This document shows, piece after piece, positions 1 through 5,138 of a stretch of DNA of 5,138 nucleotides. The notes under the pieces were generated by a model. It had not been told where the DNA came from. It worked only from the letters and a program-made list of their open reading frames with translations, and searched no databases. The translations under genes and the position numbers were made by a program. How positions within the stretch are numbered: position 1 is the first letter of the stretch; each line of letters begins with the position of its first letter. The DNA is from Acidobacteriota bacterium (GTDB taxonomy: Bacteria; Acidobacteriota; UBA6911): assembly GCA_023265215.1 (NCBI GenBank), contig JAHFUH010000429.1, positions 1 to 5,138 of the forward strand. The letters run 5' to 3'.

Positions 1-2251
1 CGCGCAGACGGACGTCGTATTGGTCCGAATCCGCGTTGAAGGTCGTGACCACCTGGCCTGCAATCAATGTGTTCACGGCAGTCGCGATATCGGTCACTCG
101 TACGCCCAGATCAGCGGCGCGCTGCCTGTTGACCCGAACGCGCAGTTCCGGTTTCCCTACGACCAGAGAACTGTCGATGTCGACGACTTTGGGCATTCCT
201 TTTAGTTTTTGCAAAAGGGATGTCGAATATTTCTGAAGCAGTTTAAAGTCCGGTCCATTGACGACGAATTGAATGTCGGCTTGCGTAAAGTTGCCTCCGC
301 CGGCTCCGCTTTGCGAACTCACATTGGTTCGAAGATTAGGAAAAAGCCCAAGAACGTTGCGCACACGGAGCATGACCTGCGATTGGGCGATGCTTCGTTC
401 TTCCAGCGGTTTTAGTTTTACACTGATGCTGGCGGTATTCACCTCCCCCTTCTGTCCCCCTCCAATCGTTGTCAGGGTATCCGTTACTTCGGGGAATGCC
501 CGGATTTCGCGTGCAATGCGCTCTGCGATATTCGTCGTTGTCGCCAAGGAGGTTCCTTCCGGCGCCCGGAGATTTACTTGGAATTCGGATCGGTCATCCT
601 GAGGCATGAAGTTTTTCGGAATGATCATAAACAAGGGGATGATACTGATTACGACAAAAGCGCACAGCCCGACCATTGACCGGCGATGCCCGAGCGCCCA
701 TATGAGCAAGCGCGTGTAAAACCTATCCACCGGCTGGAATACCCGTGATTCCTTTGTAGAATGCGCCTGTGATTTTTTCTTGATGAACCGGGAACAGAGC
801 ATCGGGGTCAGGGTGAAGGAAACCAGAAGCGATACCGCTATTGCAAAAGCTGAAGTGAAACCAAAGGAGGACATGAACCGGCCTACCATTCCTCCCATGA
901 ATCCAACCGGAACAAAAACCGCCAGCAGCGACAACGTGGTCGCCATGACCGCCAGTCCAATTTCCTTTGTTCCAGCCATGGCGGCCTGGAAAGGCGGCAT
1001 ATTTTTTTCCTCTATGAAACGGAAAATATTCTCCAGGACAATGATCGCGTCGTCTATCACGATTCCAACCATTAGTGTCAAGGCAAGCATCGTCAGCTGA
1101 TTCAAGGTGAAGCCGATCGCGCCCATCAGCCCAAAAGTCGAAATGATCGATGTGGGAATTGCAATGGCAGCGATCAAAGTTGTCCGGATGTTGGAGAGGA
1201 AAAAGAAGATGACGATTGAGGCAAGAATGCTGCCTTCGATCAAATGGGATTCGAGTGCCGAAACAGCCTTTCGGATAAAAATGGAAGTATCTGCCAGCAG
1301 CTGGATTTTAACATCCTTGGGAAGAGTTTTGGAAATGTCTTCCAGCTTTTGCTTTACCGCATCGGAAACTGCGACGGAGTTCTGGCCTGATTGCTTGGAG
1401 ACCACCAGCGTGACGGCGGAACTGCCGCTCAGGCGTGATACACTGCGCAGCTCTTGTTCGGAATCAGTGGCTTTGCCAACATCACGGATGCGCACCACGT
1501 AGGACCCGCGTGTGGCCACTGCAATATCATTGAATTGCTCCGGTTCGCTCAGCCTGCCTACAGTGCGCACCGTCAGTTCGCGGCTCCCCTCATCGACGCG
1601 CCCGCCCGGCAGTTCGAAATTCTGCGCATTCAGCGCGAGGGCGACGTCGTTCACGGTAAGGTTGTAGGCACGCAGACGGTCCGGATCCACGGTGACATGA
1701 ATTTCCCGCTCTGCTCCGCCGTTGATTTGCACCTGGCCGACGCCGCTTATGTTTTCGATTTGCTCCTTGATTTTCTTCTTGGCGATCTGGGTGACCTCGC
1801 GCAACGGACGCGGGGAGGAAACGACAATCTGGAAAATCGGCTGGGCGTCCGGATCCATTTTCTGAATGATCGGCAGTTTTGCGGTTTCCGGGAGATTGCC
1901 GACAATCATGCTGATTTTGTCGCGAATTTCCTGCGCACCCACATCGCCGTTCTTGTCGAGAGAAAACTGAACGATCACCTGGGACAATCCCTCCACTGAA
2001 GTGGAGCGCAGGTCGTCAATTCCGCTGATCGTGTTGACGGCATCTTCAATTTTTTTCGTGATTTCCGTTTCGATCTGCTCGGCTGCGGCCCCGGGATTGC
2101 TCACGGTGATCACGACCGTAGGCATATCGATTTTGGGGAGCAGATCGACTCCCAATCCGAAGAAGCAGAAAACTCCAATCACTGTGAGGGAGAGGACCAG
2201 CATGGTGGCGAACACCGGCCGGCGAATGCAAATCTCGGCAAGCTTATGCAT
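1..2251 (-). CDS. RND efflux pump inner-membrane transporter (HAE-1/AcrB-like), 3' end beyond window
   Basis: Proton-driven inner-membrane pump subunit of a tripartite efflux complex, exporting drugs or other hydrophobic compounds. I translated the minus strand from the ATG at 2251-2249; the frame stays open to base 1, giving 750 residues. The family is usually about 1,020-1,060 long, so roughly 280 or more residues are missing, including membrane segments 8-12. The N-terminus MHKLAEICIRRPVFATML is typical of the family. Membrane segments are visible near residues 12-31 (TM1), 337-353, 359-378, 386-406 (TM4), 431-451, 463-486 and 525-545 (TM7). TM4 carries the adjacent acidic pair Asp400-Asp401 in GIVIDDAIIVLEN, matching AcrB Asp407/Asp408 of the proton relay. 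Family blocks NTISGIDDLRSTS, DPDAQPIFQ and SFTLTPMLCSRF are intact, and PKNFMPQDDRSEF opens the second periplasmic half. A stop codon lies four codons upstream in frame, which limits the start. It follows the adaptor gene by 71 bp. Substrate cannot be read from the sequence; a metal (CzcA-type) pump seems less likely. Confidence 0.96.
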   Translation of the reverse strand, partial: MHKLAEICIRRPVFATMLVLSLTVIGVFCFFGLGVDLLPKIDMPTVVITVSNPGAAAEQIETEITKKIEDAVNTISGIDDLRSTSVEGLSQVIVQFSLDKNGDVGAQEIRDKISMIVGNLPETAKLPIIQKMDPDAQPIFQIVVSSPRPLREVTQIAKKKIKEQIENISGVGQVQINGGAEREIHVTVDPDRLRAYNLTVNDVALALNAQNFELPGGRVDEGSRELTVRTVGRLSEPEQFNDIAVATRGSYVVRIRDVGKATDSEQELRSVSRLSGSSAVTLVVSKQSGQNSVAVSDAVKQKLEDISKTLPKDVKIQLLADTSIFIRKAVSALESHLIEGSILASIVIFFFLSNIRTTLIAAIAIPTSIISTFGLMGAIGFTLNQLTMLALTLMVGIVIDDAIIVLENIFRFIEEKNMPPFQAAMAGTKEIGLAVMATTLSLLAVFVPVGFMGGMVGRFMSSFGFTSAFAIAVSLLVSFTLTPMLCSRFIKKKSQAHSTKESRVFQPVDRFYTRLLIWALGHRRSMVGLCAFVVISIIPLFMIIPKNFMPQDDRSEFQVNLRAPEGTSLATTTNIAERIAREIRAFPEVTDTLTTIGGGQKGEVNTASISVKLKPLEERSIAQSQVMLRVRNVLGLFPNLRTNVSSQSGAGGGNFTQADIQFVVNGPDFKLLQKYSTSLLQKLKGMPKVVDIDSSLVVGKPELRVRVNRQRAADLGVRVTDIATAVNTLIAGQVVTTFNADSDQYDVRLR

Positions 2252-2257
2252 GCATCG

Positions 2258-2262
2258 TTCCT
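2258..2262 (-). promoter_or_regulatory. Ribosome binding site of the RND pump gene
   Basis: AGGAA on the minus strand lies 6 bases upstream of the ATG at 2251. An out-of-frame ATG at 2255-2253 lies between them, but the family-typical N-terminus fixes 2251 as the start. Confidence 0.6.
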
Positions 2263-2298
2263 ATGGACCGCACAACACTCTTGCTGCGGGCGAAATCA

Positions 2299-2322
2299 GG
2301 GCAGGCCACTAAGGCCAGACCC
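2299..2322 (-). other. Imperfect stem-loop in the adaptor-pump spacer
   Basis: Immediately after the adaptor TAA (2325-2323), the minus strand reads GGGTCTGGCC, loop TTAGT, GGCCTGCCC. The inner GGCC/GGCC and outer GGG/CCC pair, with a T-T mismatch, a C-G pair and one bulged T between them. No run of T follows, so it does not look like an intrinsic terminator. It could instead mark or protect an mRNA end between the two genes; that role is inference. Confidence 0.4.
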
Positions 2323-3624
2323 TTATTGCAATTTCACTGCGGCGCCGTCATACAGTTGCTGCAGTTTGCTTGTGGCGACGACTTCTCCGGCCGAGAGGCC
2401 GGAGAGAATACGAACTATCCCGGCGTCTTCTTCCCCGAACTGGACCACTTTGACGTGCGCTTTGCCCTCCTGGAGGACAAAGACTTCCGCTGAGTTGATC
2501 GTTGGATCAACAAGAACCGCGCTGCGCGGGGCCATTACAGCCTGTTCAGTTCCGGGAAGCATAACGCGTGCCGTGGAGAACATGCCCGGGCGAAGATCCA
2601 GCTTTGGATTTTCAAATCTGGCTTCTGCCATCATTGAGCGCGAGTTTGGATCGAGCGATGGATTCAATGCGGTGATTTTACCTTCAAAATCGCGCGCTCC
2701 AAAACTCTCAACCCGAGCCAGCACCTTCATTCCAATTGCGACTCTGCCGGAATCCACGCCTGGAACTTGAAGCTGCAGCTTGATGGGATTTGTGCGCACA
2801 ATCGTGACAATCCTGGAAGAAAGCGCCAGGTATTCACCAACCGAGACCTGGCGCTCTGTGATGCGCCCTGAAAAGGGAGCGCGAATCAACGTATCCTCCA
2901 CGGCTTTCTGCGCCAGAGCCAACTGAGCCCGTGCTGAAGAGAGCATGGCTTGCGCAGATGCGACCGCCTGATAATTCTGCCGGGCATTGTTGAGCGCAGT
3001 CTCATATTGCTTGAGGGAAGTGTTGGCTTTTGCTTTGGCTGTCTCGGCAAGAGTAGTCTGTTTTTCGTAGCTGCTGCGGGAAATGTCTCCCGTTTGAACA
3101 AGGCTGTCATACCGCCGGGCGTCGGATTCTGCCATTTTAGCGTCCGCCAAAGCAGATTCGTAGGATGCGCGTGCTGATTGGGCATCGGGTACCTCTTCGG
3201 CCTTGAAAGCGCCGCTCAAGCCGATTTTTGCCTCAGCCTGCCGCAAAGCCGCATCGGCCTGTTCAACCGAGGCCTTGGCCTGCTGCAATCGGAGCACTGC
3301 ATCGCTGTCATCCAGACGCGCAATGATCTGGCCTTTTTCTACACTGCCTCCGACATCGACCGGCGTTTCGATGACACGGCCGGAGGCTAAAGGCGCAACA
3401 TTCGAGGACTCCTCGGCGACGAAGCTCCCTGTCGCTTCCACAAACAAAGGCACCTGACGGGCTTGAGCCACCGCGCCGGTCACAGCAATTGGATCGTTCT
3501 CGGCGCCGGGAATAGTTTTTCCCGCTTCTTTCTTTTTGCCGCCACAGGCGCATAGCTGGAGGATTCCAAGAACCAGAAATGCCGCGTATATTACTTTAAA
3601 GAGTTTGTGGCGCCACTGTTGCAT
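2323..3624 (-). CDS. RND efflux periplasmic adaptor (HlyD/AcrA-type membrane fusion protein), probable lipoprotein
   Basis: Periplasmic adaptor that bridges the RND pump and an outer-membrane channel. The chosen ATG at 3624-3622 gives 433 residues. An in-frame ATG at 3654 would add ten (MACHAGRERK), but the later start has a strong purine-rich ribosome binding site and puts the basic signal-peptide start MQQWRHKLFK first. A hydrophobic stretch ends in LCAC, giving a plausible lipobox with Cys27 as lipidated residue, although Cys at -2 is uncommon. Order of domains: first lipoyl half about 77-108 (SGRVIETPVDVGGSVEKGQ); long alpha-hairpin 109-245; second lipoyl half 244-276 (IRAPFSGRITERQVSVGEYL); beta-barrel about 277-361; membrane-proximal domain to the end (LSGLSAGEVVATSKL). 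At the hairpin tip, Arg171, Leu175 and Ser182 fit the RxxxLxxxxxxS (RLS) motif that contacts TolC-type channels. The gene overlaps the repressor by 29 bp and precedes the pump by 71 bp. Its partner is almost certainly the pump next to it. Confidence 0.96.
   Translation of the reverse strand: MQQWRHKLFKVIYAAFLVLGILQLCACGGKKKEAGKTIPGAENDPIAVTGAVAQARQVPLFVEATGSFVAEESSNVAPLASGRVIETPVDVGGSVEKGQIIARLDDSDAVLRLQQAKASVEQADAALRQAEAKIGLSGAFKAEEVPDAQSARASYESALADAKMAESDARRYDSLVQTGDISRSSYEKQTTLAETAKAKANTSLKQYETALNNARQNYQAVASAQAMLSSARAQLALAQKAVEDTLIRAPFSGRITERQVSVGEYLALSSRIVTIVRTNPIKLQLQVPGVDSGRVAIGMKVLARVESFGARDFEGKITALNPSLDPNSRSMMAEARFENPKLDLRPGMFSTARVMLPGTEQAVMAPRSAVLVDPTINSAEVFVLQEGKAHVKVVQFGEEDAGIVRILSGLSAGEVVATSKLQQLYDGAAVKLQ
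2384..2405 (-). repeat. Perfect 9-bp inverted repeat near the 3' end of the adaptor gene
   Basis: TCTCCGGCC (2384-2392) and GGCCGGAGA (2397-2405) are exact reverse complements around a 4-base centre, so the mRNA can form a GC-rich hairpin with a UCUC loop. It lies within the codons for the conserved GLSAGE motif of the membrane-proximal domain, and coding constraint may explain part of it. It ends about 60 bases before the stop codon. Confidence 0.6.
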
Positions 3625-4291
3625 TTTTCTTTCCCTTCCTGCGTGACATGCCATCTGGGATCCTTAGACCATCCAGGATGAGTCGCGTAAAGCTCAATGC
3701 CATTTTGTGCTGCGAAAGCTTGATCAGATCAAGGCCGAACATGCTTTTCGCAAGGCCGTAATAGCTGGGTAAACTGACCATTGCGTGCACAACCACGCTT
3801 GGATCGCACTTCTGAAAAACGCCCTGGTTCTGGCGTTTCGTGATATAGCTGCAGAGGAAATGGTGCAGCGGCAATATACGCTGAGCCATGATTTTTGGAA
3901 GTGGATGGCCGCTGAGAACCGCCTGAAAAGTCAGTCGTTGAAACTGCGGGTCGGAACGGTTCGCCTCCAATATTTTTTCCGCCATGGAGAGGAACAGGGC
4001 TTCATCGTTTTCCTGCTCAGCAAATTTGCGCAATTGCTTTTTCCATTCCTCTATTCCCGTTTCTCCTGCCTTGGCGTCGAGAATGCCGGCGTAAAGATCC
4101 TCTTTAGTTGCAAAATGCTGGAATATTATGGCTTCACTAACCCCCGCGGCGGAAGCGATAGCTTTTGTAGTTGTGCCTTCAAAGCCGCGCTGAGAAAAAA
4201 GCTCCAGTGCGATTCGGATCAGCTGATTGCGCCGCTCTTCGGCGGAAAACCGCTTGCGAGCCTTTGTCTTTTTCGTTTTCTGCGCCGCCAT
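3596..4291 (-). CDS. TetR/AcrR-family transcriptional repressor of the efflux operon
   Basis: Cytoplasmic DNA-binding repressor of 231 residues, a normal length for the family. After a basic leader (KTKKTKARKR), the TetR N-terminal domain spans about 17-68. Helix 1 contains IRIALELFSQRGFEGT; the helix-turn-helix is TKAIASAAGVSEAIIFQHF, with the recognition helix near 52-60, followed by the family-typical TKEDLY. The usual Tyr of the recognition helix is Phe here. The C-terminal ligand-binding and dimer domain (about 80-215) is variable, as is normal, so the inducer cannot be read. The gene starts at ATG 4291, preceded by GAGGA with a short 4-base spacer. A promoter with an overlapping 18-bp palindrome sits just upstream, pointing to self-repression. 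The last 29 bp overlap the adaptor start, so repressor, adaptor and pump form one transcription unit. The C-terminus ends in a basic tail (RRKGKKNATVAPQTL) that partly encodes the adaptor's ribosome binding site. The family call is firm; control of this pump is inferred from context. Confidence 0.95.
   Translation of the reverse strand: MAAQKTKKTKARKRFSAEERRNQLIRIALELFSQRGFEGTTTKAIASAAGVSEAIIFQHFATKEDLYAGILDAKAGETGIEEWKKQLRKFAEQENDEALFLSMAEKILEANRSDPQFQRLTFQAVLSGHPLPKIMAQRILPLHHFLCSYITKRQNQGVFQKCDPSVVVHAMVSLPSYYGLAKSMFGLDLIKLSQHKMALSFTRLILDGLRIPDGMSRRKGKKNATVAPQTL
3633..3641 (-). promoter_or_regulatory. Ribosome binding site that decides the adaptor start
   Basis: The minus strand reads AGGAAGGGAAAGAAAA directly before the ATG at 3624. 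The AGGAAGGGA core is a strong Shine-Dalgarno match about 8 bases from that ATG. It lies within the repressor coding sequence and downstream of the alternative adaptor ATG at 3654, which favours the shorter adaptor. The same bases code for the RRKGKK tail of the repressor. Confidence 0.7.
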
Positions 4292-4295
4292 CGTA

Positions 4296-4300
4296 TCCTC
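4296..4300 (-). promoter_or_regulatory. Ribosome binding site of the repressor gene
   Basis: GAGGA on the minus strand lies 4 bases before ATG 4291, slightly closer than optimal. It supports this start, and no better in-frame start is seen. Confidence 0.55.
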
Positions 4301-4306
4301 ATCAAC

Positions 4307-4324
4307 TAAGTAAGCACTTACTTA
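4307..4324. promoter_or_regulatory. Probable operator of the TetR-family repressor: perfect 18-bp palindrome
   Basis: TAAGTAAG-CA-CTTACTTA has two perfect 8-base arms around a 2-base centre. Symmetry breaks at the next base on each side (C and T). It overlaps the last four bases of the -10 box and the expected transcription start, and ends 15 bp before the repressor ATG. TetR-family dimers typically bind palindromes of about this size at their own promoters, so bound repressor would block RNA polymerase. I see no second copy in the window. The palindrome and its position are seen directly; the binding protein is inferred. Confidence 0.85.
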
Positions 4325-4349
4325 TATGCGCGCACACTTTTCAAGTCAA
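4321..4349 (-). promoter_or_regulatory. Sigma70-type promoter of the repressor-adaptor-pump operon
   Basis: On the minus strand, TTGACT (4349-4344, consensus TTGACA) and TATAAG (4326-4321, consensus TATAAT) are separated by exactly 17 bp. An AT-rich stretch (TAAAATTA) lies just upstream of the -35 box. Transcription would start around 4311-4317, inside the palindrome, giving a leader of only about 20-26 bases. The -35 box sits in a short tandem repeat, ACTTGACTTGA. This is the only good promoter I recognise ahead of the three-gene operon. Confidence 0.8.
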
Positions 4350-4374
4350 GTAATTTTAGTACCAGCGGATTAGC

Positions 4375-4392
4375 TTTTGCGGGTCTGCAAAA
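4375..4392. repeat. 6-bp inverted repeat upstream of the operon promoter
   Basis: TTTTGC and GCAAAA are perfect complements around the 6-base centre GGGTCT, about 26 bp upstream of the -35 box. It lacks a T-run on the 3' side in either direction beyond the arm itself. It could be an activator site, a weak RNA hairpin or chance. Confidence 0.3.
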
Positions 4393-4394
4393 TT

Positions 4395-4422
4395 GCGTCT
4401 GGCCGTTATTACTCCAAGACGC
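4395..4422 (-). terminator. Possible weak terminator after the unknown membrane protein gene
   Basis: On the minus strand GCGTCT (4422-4417) and AGACGC (4400-4395) pair around a 16-base loop, followed by AATTTTGC. The position, about 36 bp after the stop of the upstream gene, suits a terminator. However, the stem is short, the loop is long and there are only four T residues, so termination would be inefficient and some read-through into the efflux operon is possible. Confidence 0.25.
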
Positions 4423-4457
4423 CAATACATGAAGTCTCCAGGATTACTTGCTTTGTC

Positions 4458-5120
4458 CTATTGGGAGAAGAGGGTCAGTTTGCCGCCTTCAATATGCACA
4501 TCCTGGATATAGGGCGGAAGCTTGAATTTTTCCTTGTTCTGAGGCGAATCGAAGATTTTCCCGGCAAGGATTTGAAGAACCGCAGCAGGGAGCGGAAGAG
4601 ATCCGAATTTTCCGGCGGTTGGCGCCAGCCTCAGGTAGCCGTCCTGCACCAGGGGGCGACCCTCCAGTTCCAGCGAAAGATCCAATCCGTGTAAATCGAA
4701 CAAGGCGTAGAGTGTCAGCGAATCCTCCTCCAATTCGATTTTTACATCGCGGACAGATGACTGCATTTCCTCTAATTCCGAGTTGCTCAAATCCTGTGGC
4801 GCTGCGGCTTTTTTTGCCAGCGAGATTGCAGACTCCAAAGTTTTAGGACGAGAAGTCTCTGATCCCTGAGATCCATGAAAATCGAGATGGGTGTCCAGCC
4901 ATCCGTTCAGTTCGGATTCATTCATTCGAAGATTCGCCGGCCGGCCCTTGCCGGCGGAGGAAATGAATTCCTGCATCTTTGCATCAGCTTTTTCCGCTGC
5001 ACCGGGGGCGAGATCAGTTATCGGGGCGGGTGAATTATGCAATATCAGAAGCAGCGCCAAAATCAATCCGGCGAGGCAAAACCAGCGAAATATCCGGTAA
5101 AAGCGATAAGGAAGAGACAC
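4458..5120 (-). CDS. Membrane-anchored protein of unknown function; start may lie beyond the window
   Basis: I do not recognise this protein. The frame from a GTG at 5120-5118 gives 220 residues. Upstream codons (EKNNRK) stay open to the window edge at 5138 and the GTG has only a poorly spaced GGAAA before it, so the real start may be further right. The basic segment PYRFYRIFRWF is followed by one hydrophobic helix (about 14-27, CLAGLILALLLILH), suggesting a signal anchor with the remainder outside the cytoplasm. Then come a linker, the motif MNESELNGWL (66-75), an acidic region with LSNSELEEMQ (111-120), and a beta-rich part (123-165, DVKIELEEDSLTLYALFDL). This leads to KFGSLPLPAAVLQIL (171-185) and a final strand, VHIEGGKLTL. 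This layout loosely resembles YpmS/DUF2140-like or other envelope lipid-binding-type proteins, but that comparison is from memory and unconfirmed. It is in line with the efflux operon but separated by 166 bp holding a promoter, so it is probably not co-regulated. Confidence 0.85.
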   Translation of the reverse strand: MSLPYRFYRIFRWFCLAGLILALLLILHNSPAPITDLAPGAAEKADAKMQEFISSAGKGRPANLRMNESELNGWLDTHLDFHGSQGSETSRPKTLESAISLAKKAAAPQDLSNSELEEMQSSVRDVKIELEEDSLTLYALFDLHGLDLSLELEGRPLVQDGYLRLAPTAGKFGSLPLPAAVLQILAGKIFDSPQNKEKFKLPPYIQDVHIEGGKLTLFSQ

Positions 5121-5138
5121 TTTCCGATTATTCTTTTC

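Noticed and set aside
1454..1999. 181-residue plus-strand frame, and several others across 20-2312
   Set aside because: All are antisense to the continuous RND pump frame, which shows family motifs along its whole visible length. The plus-strand frames are composition shadows.
2246..2770. 174-residue plus-strand frame across the adaptor 3' end and the spacer
   Set aside because: Antisense to the adaptor; low-complexity Ser/Thr/Pro composition and no domain. Considered as an antisense gene across the spacer, but nothing supports it.
3785..4309. 174-residue plus-strand frame opposite the repressor gene
   Set aside because: It is fully antisense to a clear TetR-family gene and runs through the operator. 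It has no recognisable domain and no ribosome binding site that I could see; it is a shadow of the real gene.
4798..4822. Run of seven A residues on the coding strand in the unknown gene (a possible -1 slippery site, A-AAA-AAA)
   Set aside because: The downstream frame is uninterrupted and codes a coherent beta-rich domain, and no frame-shifted product is apparent. A simple Lys-Lys codon pair explains it.
4935..4956. 7-bp inverted repeat CGCCGGC/GCCGGCG inside the unknown gene
   Set aside because: It lies in GC-rich codons for SAGKGRPA, with no T-run and nothing placing it at a gene boundary; chance is the simplest explanation.
1..5138. Search for mobile element ends, CRISPR repeats, tRNA genes or a new defence-type system
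   Set aside because: No repeated spacers, transposase or integrase motifs, tRNA-like folds or unusual enzyme domains were seen. The content is explained by an efflux operon and one neighbouring gene.

Overview
The window holds four genes, all on the minus strand, and looks like ordinary chromosomal DNA from a Gram-negative bacterium. Read in the direction of transcription, from high to low coordinates, they are: a membrane-anchored protein of unknown function; a TetR/AcrR-family repressor; an RND efflux adaptor (membrane fusion protein); and the first 750 residues of an RND inner-membrane efflux pump that runs off the left edge. I found no tRNA, rRNA, CRISPR array, insertion sequence or phage gene. 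A Gram-negative host follows from the tripartite-pump parts. The style of the proteins, including an adaptor with a Gly/Pro break in its first coiled-coil helix, recalls Acidobacteriota, but that is an impression and not a demonstrated assignment. GC content is moderate, a little over half by eye.

Right part (4458-5138): a protein of about 220 residues with one N-terminal membrane segment and a beta-rich extracytoplasmic part. Its reading frame stays open to the window edge, so its true start may lie outside. A 166-bp gap follows. It holds two small inverted repeats and then a well-formed sigma70-type promoter (TTGACT, 17 bp, TATAAG) reading into the repressor gene. A perfect 18-bp palindrome (TAAGTAAG-CA-CTTACTTA, 4307-4324) overlaps the -10 box and the expected transcription start. 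This is the clearest regulatory signal in the window and is very probably the operator of the adjacent repressor.

Middle and left (1-4291): the repressor, adaptor and pump genes form one apparent operon. The adaptor start lies inside the 3' end of the repressor gene, with its ribosome binding site coding for the repressor's basic tail, so the two are probably translationally coupled. Adaptor and pump are separated by 71 bp. The last part of the adaptor gene and this spacer each contain a hairpin-forming repeat.

The inferred system works as follows. The repressor sits on its own promoter until a toxic ligand releases it. The adaptor and the proton-driven pump are then made and export the compound through an outer-membrane channel. 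No channel gene is present, but the adaptor carries the RLS tip motif used to dock TolC-type channels, so a partner is expected further left or elsewhere in the genome. I see no convincing sign of a new type of system. The points of real interest are the operator layout, the nested start, the RNA hairpins near the adaptor's 3' end and the unknown membrane protein.
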